Origin: an uncultured Eubacterium sp.
GTDB lineage: Bacteria; Bacillota; Clostridia; Lachnospirales; Lachnospiraceae
Direction: 5' to 3'
Length of the DNA stretch: 64,000 bases
Assembly (NCBI GenBank): GCA_910583555.1
Contig: CAJTXO010000014.1
Coordinates: 1 to 64,000 of the forward strand
A program made the position numbers and the translations under genes. A model generated the notes under the pieces. That model worked only from the letters and a program-made list of their open reading frames with translations, had not been told where the DNA came from and did no database searches. This document shows, in pieces, positions 32,238 to 40,875 of the stretch (positions are counted from its first letter, which is position 1; every line of letters begins with the position of its first letter).

Positions 32238-33011
32238 TCACCGCTTTCCCGCCTGCCATTCAAGCTGAATGTTCCAGGCATCGTTATATGCAGCACTAAT
32301 ATAGTCGAAACACTCTTTCGTAGCAGATATATCAGCCGTCCAGGTTGAACGAGATCTCACAATTTTATGCGGACACAACATGATGCTTTCCAGTATTCTT
32401 CCATCCTTGGAATACAGACTCACAAAATAATCATCACATTCTACATTACTTCGGAGCGAACATTCTACATCAAAAGAATATCTGGCTCTATTTATCTCGT
32501 GCATGATTTTATTGATCACGTCGGTATCTTCTATAAACACCATCGTAGATTCCCACATAACGTATTTCTTAAGTGAGATTTTACCGACATTCAGAAAGTC
32601 CATTTTATAATAGGGTTCTACAACCCAGAGAGGAAATATATGAGAATTTCCGTTAACTTTTACTTTTAACCGAAATGTTCCCGTTTTAACTGCCTTAAAT
32701 GACTGTTCTCTTATGGTTAATCCCTTTCCTGATAATATCGCTTTCTTATCCTCTTTCATATCGGAACTAACATAACTTACATCATAACGTTTGCTATTGT
32801 TAATATTCTTCAAAACACTGACAAAACGTTTGAGCGAATAATATTTCCCCTTACTGATCGAAACGCCGGTAAACATCGTGTTTCTTACGATCTTTTCTTC
32901 CACCTTCGTTTCCTTGTATTGGATATTCTTAATCTTCGCCTCTGATTGTTGAAAACAAAGTAACGACATTATCATCATAAAAATCATGTATATAGCAGCA
33001 AATCTTTTCAT
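32238..33011 (-). CDS. Secreted protein, cassette family type B, copy 1 (divergent)
   Basis: 257 residues, the most divergent member of the family. Signal peptide FAAIYMIFMMIMSLLCFQQSEA-K; then KGKYYSLKRFVSVL, SGKGLTIREQSFKAVKTGTFRLKVKVNGNSHIFPLWVVEPYY, VMWESTMVFIEDTDVINKIMHEINRARYSF, and ATKECFDYISAAYNDAWNI near the end. The final residues (QLEWQAGKR) differ from the other copies, and the downstream DNA has been replaced by a transposase relic. The start at 33011 is about 11 nt from GGGGAGG; a GTG nine nt upstream is possible. It follows a type A remnant and promoter 33151-33179. Function unknown. Confidence 0.75.
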   Translation of the reverse strand: MKRFAAIYMIFMMIMSLLCFQQSEAKIKNIQYKETKVEEKIVRNTMFTGVSISKGKYYSLKRFVSVLKNINNSKRYDVSYVSSDMKEDKKAILSGKGLTIREQSFKAVKTGTFRLKVKVNGNSHIFPLWVVEPYYKMDFLNVGKISLKKYVMWESTMVFIEDTDVINKIMHEINRARYSFDVECSLRSNVECDDYFVSLYSKDGRILESIMLCPHKIVRSRSTWTADISATKECFDYISAAYNDAWNIQLEWQAGKR

Positions 33012-33031
33012 AGCGTTCACGCCTCCCCTCT

Positions 33032-33115
33032 TTATTCCCAAAAAAGGTTTCGGGACCCGAGACAGGATATCCTTAAAAAGTTTATAAATGTAATCATAAC
33101 ACTTCTGGACACAGG
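33032..33115 (-). pseudogene. 3' remnant of a cassette type A gene, copy 1
   Basis: The minus strand retains a decayed version of the type A C-terminus (CYDYIYKLFKDILSRVPKPFLG-like) and the TTATTCCC stop context. The rest of the gene is lost between here and the promoter at 33151. Confidence 0.75.
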
Positions 33116-33150
33116 ACGAATGTCGGCTTCCATCTTTTCCCTATTATATA

Positions 33151-33179
33151 ATCATACTACTTTATCGTTTGATATACAA
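33151..33179 (-). promoter_or_regulatory. Cassette promoter, copy 1
   Basis: TTGTAT (33179-33174), 17-nt spacer, TATGAT (33156-33151). It now drives the type B gene at 32238-33011 through the type A remnant. Confidence 0.6.
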
Positions 33180-33183
33180 GCAA

Positions 33184-33227
33184 AAATCAAGTGTGATCCT
33201 GCCAACAAGCAGAACCACACTTGATTT
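33184..33227 (-). terminator. Cassette terminator of a lost upstream copy
   Basis: AAATCAAGTGTG (33184-33195) and CACACTTGATTT (33216-33227). Homologous to the other two cassette terminators; a few bases of type B stop context remain at 33229-33245, so a further cassette once stood here. Confidence 0.75.
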
Positions 33228-33313
33228 ATACCATATTCGTTCCGATCCATTAATGATGTGAGTTGCCAGACGCACTGAAAATAAGCTTCCGTTCCACATA
33301 CGTCCTTGTCATA

Positions 33314-34024
33314 TTATTCAATCTCATTTTCCTCAAATTCGACTGTATCCGCATTTATTTTTCCTGTCACACCATTAGAAAATTCAAATGTAAATAAGTC
33401 CGAATCAAAATCTTTGATCGTAAGGGTGTCCTTACTATCCTTGATCGAAATCACAAAAGTACCATTCTTATCAACATGGAATGACACCATATCGAGTGTA
33501 AGATCTTGAAAAATCACTCTGTTCTCACCATCGTTATCCTCAATGATATCTGAGCCGTATCTCTCTCCAAAAATGTAGGTATCATTTCCTTCGCCACCAG
33601 CAAGATAATCATTGCCTGTACCTCCGGAGAGAGTATCGTTACCTTTTCCTCCCGTCAAGTGATCATTCCCATTATCACCGTAAAGAACAATCCCGTCATC
33701 ACTCCACGCATTCATCCAGTCATCATAGTTCGTTGCATGAACCCATCTAATTGGATTGTCTGCTTCATCATATGAAAACTTCGTTCCATCCGCAAACATC
33801 ACATTAAATGTTCTGTTACGTTCAGAGGTAAAGTAATCTCTAATGATAAGCGTATCATCCATGCCCTCAAAGGTAATGCTAAGGTCGTTCCAATTGGTAC
33901 GGTATACGGTAAGCTGACTCGCATTTAGTTTGTCACCAAAGTAGGCATTTAAAAGTGTCTTAAAATCTTTACAAACCTGATCAATTTCAGCAGCATTTGC
34001 TGTAGCACTAGATGTATAAGAGAC
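33314..34024 (-). pseudogene. RTX-type calcium-binding repeat protein, C-terminal fragment
   Basis: The frame is open from just after a TGA at 34025 to the stop at 33314 (about 236 codons). It has no credible start at its beginning, and the only internal ATG (33862) lacks a proper SD, so it is a 5'-truncated gene. It encodes nonapeptide RTX repeats (GDNGNDHLTGGKGNDTLSGG, then TGNDYLAGGEGNDTYIFG) followed by DIIEDNDGENRVIFQDL and KDTLTIKDF, as in haemolysin-type calcium-binding toxins. Such repeats bind calcium after secretion. They are mostly known from Gram-negatives, so this relic probably came by transfer. Its break lies 15 nt from the Sel1 gene stop. Confidence 0.75.
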
Positions 34025-34038
34025 TCAAAAGAATCCTT

Positions 34039-35874
34039 TTACAAATCAACCCCATAAGACCTCAGTGTTTCCATATTCACTTTTTTCCGCCGCTCAAGTT
34101 CTGCCAATACCTTTTTGCATAATGCAGGAGTATTGTAAATACTATCTCTTCGTGTAATCGTCTCAACTCGCCATTCTTCATAAGCTTTCTTTTCTACTTC
34201 ATATGGCCCATATCCCGGCTTACCATTTTCAATTGCCTTTGCAGTTACATCAAGCATTTCATTATATTTTAGCACCAAATCATCATGGTTATCTGTTTGT
34301 ATATACAACAGGCTCTCATTGTCATCCTCATTGTCATCGTCATAACCAAACCTATAATTTTCATCATATTCCTGCACATTCAGCGAAGTCGAATTATACA
34401 CTCTCAAAAACTCAATACAAACATCCAGATCGGACACCCGGTCAAGTAACGGTAACAAGATCCGTTCTGTTTCCTTCAGTGCATGTTCCATTTTATGATA
34501 CAAACATTTTTCATCATCAATTTGATAGTGAAAGGCCGTTAGCTTCTTCCAATAATCATCATAACCAGCCGGATTTGACTTTACGTAGTAATCTCTAAGT
34601 CCCCAAAGCCAGTTACTGTTATCTCTTACACCACATGAAAAATCAATAGACTTGCTTTTCGCATATTGATCCCCATTATATGCGGCCATCTTGTACCAGA
34701 ATATCGCCTGTTCAATATCTTTTTGTACAACTATTCCACACTCATAAATTTGTGCAAGCCGAATTTGAGCATCTACGTCTCCAACTTCAGCAGCCATTCG
34801 ATACCAATATAAAGCGGTAATCATATCCTGTTCCGTTTTAGCCTGATCTTCACAATGCTCCGCTAACATTTTACATGCTAATACATTTCCACTTATGGCA
34901 ACCTCTTTTATAACCTTTAATGATAGCGCTCTACTCTCTCGGGAATTATCAAGATGCAACACTTCAACGTATGTTTCCCAAGCCATTTTTTCATCTTTTT
35001 CATATGCAATTTTCGCAAGACAAATAGCCATCGCAAAATCCTTTTGGCGTACAAAATATCGAATAACACCTAATAATTGTTTAACAGACAACTCTCCTTT
35101 TGAGTTAAGTATCTTTTGTATGTATGGATCAAGATTGAAACCACAACAATTATATATCTCTTCATGACCAGCAACAAAACACACAGCATCTCTATTGCCG
35201 AATTTCGCAGCCTTCTTTATAAGTCTAATTGCTTCATTAATATTACGTTCACAAACTGACCCATTCCATAATTCTTCTCCTAATTGAAACATTGCAATAG
35301 GATAACCATTTTTTGCAGAACATTCTAACCATTTAAAATATTTTTGTACATTTTTTTGTACCTTCTTCCCTGTCCGGTAGCACTCTGCCAACTTAAATTG
35401 AAATATAGAACTTCCCTGCTCTGCCAATTGCCTTATTTTAATTATAGAATACTCTACATTGTTTACCATCCCCAAACTTTTACATATGCACCCCACAATA
35501 TAATCTGCCCATTCCATTGAAATTCCGAATCTGCTACCAAATTGTGTTATTACTTGCTTTATAGCACCATCCTGTACAGCCTCTGATAAGTTCCTAATTC
35601 TAAAAATAGTATCCATGTACCCCGATGAATAAAACATATTTGTGAATCTATATTCACGCTTCCCATCAGGGAAAAAGCATTTCATAAACTGCAATGTGCT
35701 TCTCTTATTCCGAAGTATTTCTAATCCGTACTCTTTAGTAAGATACGAAAAAACATCTTCCAAATATTGAAAATTTTCTTCTAAAATCACTAATGAACTA
35801 TTGCAAAATGGACAAAACAATACCTGCTCAACTCCAGTTGACTGCCATTCCAATTTGCATTTCTCACATTTCAT
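34039..35874 (-). CDS. Zinc-ribbon Sel1-repeat protein
   Basis: 611 residues, no signal peptide. The N-terminus MKCEKCKLEW..FCPFC is a CxxC..CxxC zinc ribbon. About residues 150-420 contain Sel1-like (TPR-type) helical repeats: IFQFKLAECYRTGKKVQKNVQKYFKWLECSA, AMFQLGEELWNGSVCERNINEAIRLIKKAA, ITALYWYRMAAEVGDVDAQIRLAQIYECGIVVQKDIEQAIFWYKMAA. The C-terminal 190 residues are acidic and helical without a known domain. Sel1 proteins scaffold protein complexes. It lies downstream of the LytTR regulator on the same strand, so it may belong to that regulon. GAGGAG is 9 nt before the ATG. Confidence 0.82.
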   Translation of the reverse strand: MKCEKCKLEWQSTGVEQVLFCPFCNSSLVILEENFQYLEDVFSYLTKEYGLEILRNKRSTLQFMKCFFPDGKREYRFTNMFYSSGYMDTIFRIRNLSEAVQDGAIKQVITQFGSRFGISMEWADYIVGCICKSLGMVNNVEYSIIKIRQLAEQGSSIFQFKLAECYRTGKKVQKNVQKYFKWLECSAKNGYPIAMFQLGEELWNGSVCERNINEAIRLIKKAAKFGNRDAVCFVAGHEEIYNCCGFNLDPYIQKILNSKGELSVKQLLGVIRYFVRQKDFAMAICLAKIAYEKDEKMAWETYVEVLHLDNSRESRALSLKVIKEVAISGNVLACKMLAEHCEDQAKTEQDMITALYWYRMAAEVGDVDAQIRLAQIYECGIVVQKDIEQAIFWYKMAAYNGDQYAKSKSIDFSCGVRDNSNWLWGLRDYYVKSNPAGYDDYWKKLTAFHYQIDDEKCLYHKMEHALKETERILLPLLDRVSDLDVCIEFLRVYNSTSLNVQEYDENYRFGYDDDNEDDNESLLYIQTDNHDDLVLKYNEMLDVTAKAIENGKPGYGPYEVEKKAYEEWRVETITRRDSIYNTPALCKKVLAELERRKKVNMETLRSYGVDL

Positions 35875-35955
35875 TATAACACTCCTCTTCTGTAGCTCTC
35901 ATACGTCAACTTTCATTCACTTAATCATCTTTTGGTTCCTAAAATAACCAAAACT

Positions 35956-36657
35956 TTACACGGCATCATTTTTTGTTTCCTTATTTGGACACAGACCAAT
36001 CATTTTACAAGCTTTTTGCACTTTAAGACGTTTCCGAACTGAAATAGGAATTTTTTGACTCAATACATAAACCATGCTATCGTCTACTGCTTCTACATAT
36101 TGCAGATTAACAAGGTAAGAACGATGCACCCGAATAAACCCTATTCCTTCCAATTCTCTTTCTAATTCTCTTATTGGAATCCTAAGTACTTTCTCAGTAG
36201 CATCAACCAAAAATACTCTGCAGTATACCTGTTCTGTATGTATATATGCGATTTCCCGACTATCAATATCATCCCTTAAAATAACAAAATGACCCACCAT
36301 TTCCAACGCAGAAGTAAGCATAATTGGCAACTCCTGCTCCATATTCTCTTTTTTTACAAACCCCAGCACATTAAGCCCAAATGCTTCCCATATCATTTCA
36401 TCATGACTAGTAACATATATTATGATCACGTCACGCTTCATCCTTTGCAAACGGTTTTTCACCTCAATTCCCCCAATCCCCGCCATTTCAATGTCTAAAA
36501 TCAGAATTTCCAAATGATCTATAAAGTTCATTAACTCCATCCCATTTCGAAATTCAATTATCCCACAGCATATATCCCTTTCTACTAATAATTGATTACA
36601 TATTCTTTTGAGTTTCCATCGTATAATTTCTTCATCATCACAAATTCCAATTGTCAT
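35956..36657 (-). CDS. LytTR-family response regulator (AgrA-like)
   Basis: 233 residues. The receiver domain (about 1-120) begins MTIGICDDEEIIRWKLK, has the phospho-acceptor Asp in LEILILDIEMAGIGG, and Thr/Ser in IIIYVTSHDEM. The C-terminal LytTR DNA-binding domain (about 130-225) has the typical IAYIHTEQVYCRVFLV, RELERELEGIGFIRVHRSYLVNLQYVEAVDD and IPISVRKR. It should pair with the AgrC-like kinase at 40876-42144, from which it is separated by the peptide and surface-protein genes. AGGAG lies upstream. LytTR regulators usually bind paired 9-bp direct repeats upstream of target promoters. Confidence 0.92.
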   Translation of the reverse strand: MTIGICDDEEIIRWKLKRICNQLLVERDICCGIIEFRNGMELMNFIDHLEILILDIEMAGIGGIEVKNRLQRMKRDVIIIYVTSHDEMIWEAFGLNVLGFVKKENMEQELPIMLTSALEMVGHFVILRDDIDSREIAYIHTEQVYCRVFLVDATEKVLRIPIRELERELEGIGFIRVHRSYLVNLQYVEAVDDSMVYVLSQKIPISVRKRLKVQKACKMIGLCPNKETKNDAV

Positions 36658-36714
36658 CGCAAGTCTCTCCTACTTTCTATTACGAATAAATCATTTGTTT
36701 CCATTTGCCGCAGA

Positions 36715-37458
36715 TCAGTTATCTAAAACAACACCAAATTCCAAATCAATTCCTTTCTTTTCAAAGAGCGGCATCCACTTTGTTTCAATATCCTCCGTCT
36801 TATTGTAAACGCCAAAACGCAAACATTTCAATTGTGGCAAATCCAATAATGCTTGAAGATCATCCATCTCCACCAAAGCCTGAAACGTAAGCATCTGTAT
36901 CTTCTCAAAACCAGAAAATTCACTAATCTTTATTTTCCGTTTAACCCGGTTTGCTTCTTCGAGTTCCCCCTCATTCACATTACATCTAACAAAATCATTC
37001 TCATACATACAAGAACCATCTCTACTCAACTCAAAATGAGCGTTTTCATTTGTAAATTTTAACATGTAAAATCGTCTCGGAAGCAATCGCTTTTTCCCGA
37101 CATAAAAGTATAAAGAAAATGTCTCCTTATCATTTAAACTAAAATATTTCGGGTTCTCTTTTATATAATCTGCTATGAGCTCTTGTATATCATAGCAGAC
37201 TTTTATTGCATCATCTATCTCTACGCGTTCTTTTGAAATCACGACTCTTAAAGTTCTTATTTTTTGAGCTGATTCATCAAAGCCAATCTGCCCAATTGAA
37301 AAATCATCGCCATATTTATTGACAATCATTTCCTCCAGAGGTTTTACATACTCCCACCCTGGATGGTGTACCATAATTGATAGAGCAACTAAAAATCCTA
37401 ATGCAAACAACACAAATATACTTTTATGCCTTGCAACAAAACGAAATACATGTGTCAT
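36715..37458 (-). CDS. Membrane-anchored partner of the 1077-aa surface protein
   Basis: 247 residues. A single N-terminal membrane span (SIFVLFALGFLVALSIMV, about 13-30) is followed by an extracytoplasmic mixed alpha/beta domain with no recognised family. The C-terminus reads ALVEMDDLQALLDLPQLKCLRFGVYN, like one leucine-rich turn. The start at 37458 has GGGAGG upstream and overlaps the stop of the 1077-aa gene by ATGA, so the two are translationally coupled and probably act together, for example as substrate, inhibitor or anchor of the C39-like protease. The coupling is seen; the role is inference. Confidence 0.7.
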   Translation of the reverse strand: MTHVFRFVARHKSIFVLFALGFLVALSIMVHHPGWEYVKPLEEMIVNKYGDDFSIGQIGFDESAQKIRTLRVVISKERVEIDDAIKVCYDIQELIADYIKENPKYFSLNDKETFSLYFYVGKKRLLPRRFYMLKFTNENAHFELSRDGSCMYENDFVRCNVNEGELEEANRVKRKIKISEFSGFEKIQMLTFQALVEMDDLQALLDLPQLKCLRFGVYNKTEDIETKWMPLFEKKGIDLEFGVVLDN

Positions 37459-40400
37459 TCTTTCCTCCCACATACAACCATATCGCTAAATTCGTAACCA
37501 CCTTGGTAATGGACATACTGAAAGCATTCTGTAAGATCAACAAAATACTTCCCCCCCCAAGACGACACAATAAACTTAGAAGAGTCTGCTTGCTTATCAA
37601 TAACCAATCCTGTTATTGTAACATAATGATCATAAAAATAGAAACCGCTGCTCTCAAACTCAATATATGAACCTTTATCCCTATAAAATTTCACCTTATC
37701 TTTATTTGATACCACTGCAGAATCACAACCTAAATATGCCAACAACGGGGCTCCAAGAGACAATATCGTTGGAAAACCTTTTTGAAGTTTTCTTTTAACC
37801 TTATTACGCAAATCTTTAAAAGTATATTTCAAAAACACTCGTTCAATAGAGGAAGAATCCAAATTTAATTTATTAGCCTTACTGAATCTTCTTATTCCAT
37901 AAGCAATATGAGGTCCTATCGCACCAACAAACTTGAGGACACTTAACTTTTTATTTACCTCTTTAGTAAACGACATGAACGCTTCTTGAGAAATCCTTTC
38001 ATATAATAAATCTTGCCGCTCATCTAAAAATGCACTATCCCGTTTACCCGTTCTCAACCAATGAAGAACTACATTTGTAGCAGCAATCAATCCACACCCC
38101 AGTGATTTTATATCTTCATCTTCATCTTTCCACCATAGCTGATTCCCACCATAAGCAATACCCTCACTCGCACTTATGGGCAAAAAATCTTTGATTTCAT
38201 ATACCTTAACATCATTAATCTGAGGTCGTTTATCACATCTGTCATCATAACCATCTCCATCGGTATCTTTCTTATTCGGATCAGATCTCCATGCAAAATA
38301 ATGAACCTCCTCCTCTTCTGGCGGCAAAAACAATCTTACCTTCATAGTTTTTCGTAACTTTCCGTTTTTAAACGACTTAGTTCCACCCATTTCAGCAAAA
38401 TCACTTATTTTATCTCCATCCGAGTCCCATTCTCGCGGATTTGTTTTTATTACCCTTCCATTTTGACACATCATTCCCTTTGTCTCAAACACATCATACA
38501 ATCCGTCACCATCAGTGTCTGTTGTATCTATTTCCCCAAGAATCCCTGTCTGTATTTTAAATATAATATCTGAAATACTACCTGCTTTTTCTACCGAGAA
38601 AAATTTACCTCCTGTTTCCTTCGACATCTTTTTTAGGTCAGATTCGCCTTGTTTCCCTATCAAAACAGTAATAATTGAAATTTGATTAGTATTTGCCAAA
38701 TCCACAATTTCTTTATTATATTCCATGTCGCCATCACAGATCAGTAAAATAAACCTTTTATTTCCCACATCTTTATACGAATCTTTTGTATATTGTCTAA
38801 TTGCTTTCTTAAGTCCCTTATCTACATCTGTACCACCATCTGGATCTATAAGCGACACGCTTTCTTTTACTTTTTTAGAATTTCTTGTAAAATTGGTCAA
38901 CACTTCCGCTTTTTTAGAAAAAGATACGACACTTCCTCTGTCCTTACTTCGTTTTTCCTCAACCAAGCTATTAATTGCTGCTTTAGCATGCTTCATTTCC
39001 GGCCCCTTCATACTTCCTGAAGCATCTACTGCAAAAACAACATCAGAATATTGATCTGTTCCTGACTGATAATAATTTATCTCATTTTCCCACGCCTTCT
39101 TCCATTTCTTTCGATTGAATACAAGGTAGGTACTAAAATGTGTCGTTGTGTAACGAATCGTATGATTCACTTTATCAATTACAGATTCTTCCTCATAAGA
39201 AACATATTGTTCATTTAATTCATCATACCACATAATTGCCAAATCATCTTCGCTATTATCCCCAAGTTTTGAAGGGTCATAATGAAATGTAATAGTAGCC
39301 TCATCAAACTCCCCATCCGTAGTAAAATCAACAGGAACTCCTACAAGGCCTACCAACTCACTTGACAATACATCTTCACCAAATACATTTTCTATCTCAG
39401 TATTAGATTCAATATCCCCCGTAAGTTTTATGTCAAGAGTAACCTCTGTAATAGCGCCATCATTCTTGTTTTCTTGGCTTATTTCTTCCGAAATACTCTG
39501 TTGAACTTTTTCCTTGTCATCCGTAATTCCGTTACTATCCGTATCCTGTTTCAGCGGACTAAAACCAAGCTTAATGTCCTCCCCGTCATTTAGATTGTCC
39601 CCATCTGTATCCGCGTTGAGAGGATCTGTCTTATAATGGTTCACCTCTTCCCCATCACTAACCCCATCCCCATCTGTATCATAATCCTCCGGTCTTGTAC
39701 CCAAACTCAACTCTTTTCGATTTATCAAACCATCTTCATCGCTGTCTTCTTCCCCATCCGCAATACCATTTCCATCTGTATCTTGAAGGCATGGATCCAA
39801 CTTCAATTGAAATATTTCTATAAAATCACTCAGGCCATCATCATCTGTGTCCTTACGATAAGCATTAGTTCCTGCTTTCAATTCATAAATATCGGGAAGT
39901 TGATCACCATCACTATCAAGTTCTGGATCTATTTCTGTTGAATATTTATACAAAACATAATTTTGAGGTTTCTTATTGATATTTCCAGGTACCCCATTAA
40001 ATCCCAAATTCACCTCACCCAGCTTTGAAATATTTTGGTTATACCCAGTATTGTCCAAATAATATGTGTTTTTGTTTTTATTTCGGAGTTTTGCATTCCA
40101 GATGTCTTTTATCTCATAATTAAAATCAAAGCTCATCTGCCAATCCTCAATTTCCTCATTTGTAAGATTTTTTATACTTATACTGGAACTATATCCTGTT
40201 CCCCAATCACTGTTTGTAGTAAAATCAATTTTATATTCCTTTTCTGAAACTTTTTGTCGGCATGTCGAAAGACAATAACTTTTTGGAATATGTATCTCAT
40301 TATCAAAACTAGCTGTAAATCCAAAACTTACTTTTTGCCCAGGTACGATATCCTGATTCCACTCCGCATTCTTTATCATAGTAATGGAATACTCATTTTT

Positions 40401-40688
40401 AGTTTCTTTACCATTCCACAAATTCTCTATTTCATCTTCAAACACATATAAAAGCGCCCAGTCATGTATTACTTCATTCCCTATATTAGCAATAGTTATA
40501 CTTGCATTATATCCGTGTTCCCATTTTCCGTCTACCTTGAATTGTACCTCAAATCTGTCACCTTGAAATAGATATTGTGTTTCTTCTTTTTTATCTTCTG
40601 CCCCTACCATAATTTCATTTGGAAAAATCGTTATAATCTGTGCAATTAAGCATAGTAACACAATTATCTTACATTTTAGTTTTTTCAT
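37455..40688 (-). CDS. Giant multidomain surface protein: CBM2-like, TSP3, VWA, C39-like protease
   Basis: 1077 residues. A signal peptide (1-30) leads to two tandem beta-sandwich domains resembling family 2 carbohydrate-binding modules (about 40-150 and 150-250; both have the GY(N/S)xSIxIxN..(I/E)xDW pattern). Thrombospondin type 3 calcium repeats follow (about 255-395, DTDGDGVSDGEE style). A VWA domain (about 548-720) has an intact MIDAS DASGS at 555-559. More TSP3 repeats cover about 722-820. The C-terminal domain looks like a C39/papain-type protease: Cys865 in SLGCGLIAATN, His near 1036 in YDHYVTITGL, and SSWGGKYF. No sortase signal is seen. It follows a short peptide gene. Confidence 0.82.
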   Translation of the reverse strand: MKKLKCKIIVLLCLIAQIITIFPNEIMVGAEDKKEETQYLFQGDRFEVQFKVDGKWEHGYNASITIANIGNEVIHDWALLYVFEDEIENLWNGKETKNEYSITMIKNAEWNQDIVPGQKVSFGFTASFDNEIHIPKSYCLSTCRQKVSEKEYKIDFTTNSDWGTGYSSSISIKNLTNEEIEDWQMSFDFNYEIKDIWNAKLRNKNKNTYYLDNTGYNQNISKLGEVNLGFNGVPGNINKKPQNYVLYKYSTEIDPELDSDGDQLPDIYELKAGTNAYRKDTDDDGLSDFIEIFQLKLDPCLQDTDGNGIADGEEDSDEDGLINRKELSLGTRPEDYDTDGDGVSDGEEVNHYKTDPLNADTDGDNLNDGEDIKLGFSPLKQDTDSNGITDDKEKVQQSISEEISQENKNDGAITEVTLDIKLTGDIESNTEIENVFGEDVLSSELVGLVGVPVDFTTDGEFDEATITFHYDPSKLGDNSEDDLAIMWYDELNEQYVSYEEESVIDKVNHTIRYTTTHFSTYLVFNRKKWKKAWENEINYYQSGTDQYSDVVFAVDASGSMKGPEMKHAKAAINSLVEEKRSKDRGSVVSFSKKAEVLTNFTRNSKKVKESVSLIDPDGGTDVDKGLKKAIRQYTKDSYKDVGNKRFILLICDGDMEYNKEIVDLANTNQISIITVLIGKQGESDLKKMSKETGGKFFSVEKAGSISDIIFKIQTGILGEIDTTDTDGDGLYDVFETKGMMCQNGRVIKTNPREWDSDGDKISDFAEMGGTKSFKNGKLRKTMKVRLFLPPEEEEVHYFAWRSDPNKKDTDGDGYDDRCDKRPQINDVKVYEIKDFLPISASEGIAYGGNQLWWKDEDEDIKSLGCGLIAATNVVLHWLRTGKRDSAFLDERQDLLYERISQEAFMSFTKEVNKKLSVLKFVGAIGPHIAYGIRRFSKANKLNLDSSSIERVFLKYTFKDLRNKVKRKLQKGFPTILSLGAPLLAYLGCDSAVVSNKDKVKFYRDKGSYIEFESSGFYFYDHYVTITGLVIDKQADSSKFIVSSWGGKYFVDLTECFQYVHYQGGYEFSDMVVCGRKE

Positions 40689-40727
40689 TTTTCTTCTCCT
40701 TCACAATTCTCTCAACATATTCTCACT

Positions 40728-40784
40728 TTACCCAAAAAGTCTTTTAATCCATCTCCACAACCCATTAACATCGTAAAACATCAT
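40728..40784 (-). CDS. Short cationic amphipathic peptide, candidate signal
   Basis: An 18-codon gene, MMFYDVNGLWRWIKRLFG, ending in TAA. AGGAGG (40799-40794) stands 9 nt before the first ATG, and a good promoter at 40810-40838 puts the transcription start only a few nt upstream. The peptide is Trp/Phe/Leu-rich with Arg/Lys spaced to make an amphipathic helix (LWRWIKRLF). It lies between the AgrC-like kinase and the surface protein. It is not an AgrD (no Cys/Ser thiolactone ring, no acidic tail) and no AgrB is nearby. It may be an unprocessed pheromone, a membrane-active peptide or a leader peptide; function unknown. Confidence 0.6.
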   Translation of the reverse strand: MMFYDVNGLWRWIKRLFG

Positions 40785-40809
40785 ATCACTCATCCTCCTT
40801 CCATCTTTT

Positions 40810-40838
40810 ACTATAATCCCAAACCAAAACAAGTTCAA
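40810..40838 (-). promoter_or_regulatory. Promoter of the peptide/surface-protein operon with direct repeats
   Basis: TTGAAC (40838-40833), 17-nt spacer, TATAGT (40815-40810) on the minus strand. Two copies of TTTTGGTT (40844-40837 and 40829-40822, 15 nt apart) surround the -35 and may be a regulator site. It lies after the kinase stop at 40876. Confidence 0.65.
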
Positions 40839-40875
40839 CCAAAATGTTCTAAGCGTCGATTTTTGTCAATAAGCG

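Noticed and set aside
31838..32296. Minus-strand protein gene over the transposase relic
   Set aside because: It is an antisense shadow without SD; the plus-strand reading has transposase signatures.
40810..40844. TTTTGGTT repeats as a classical LytTR double site
   Set aside because: The 15-nt period is not the usual ~21-22 nt and the motif does not match the consensus well; kept only as a candidate site.
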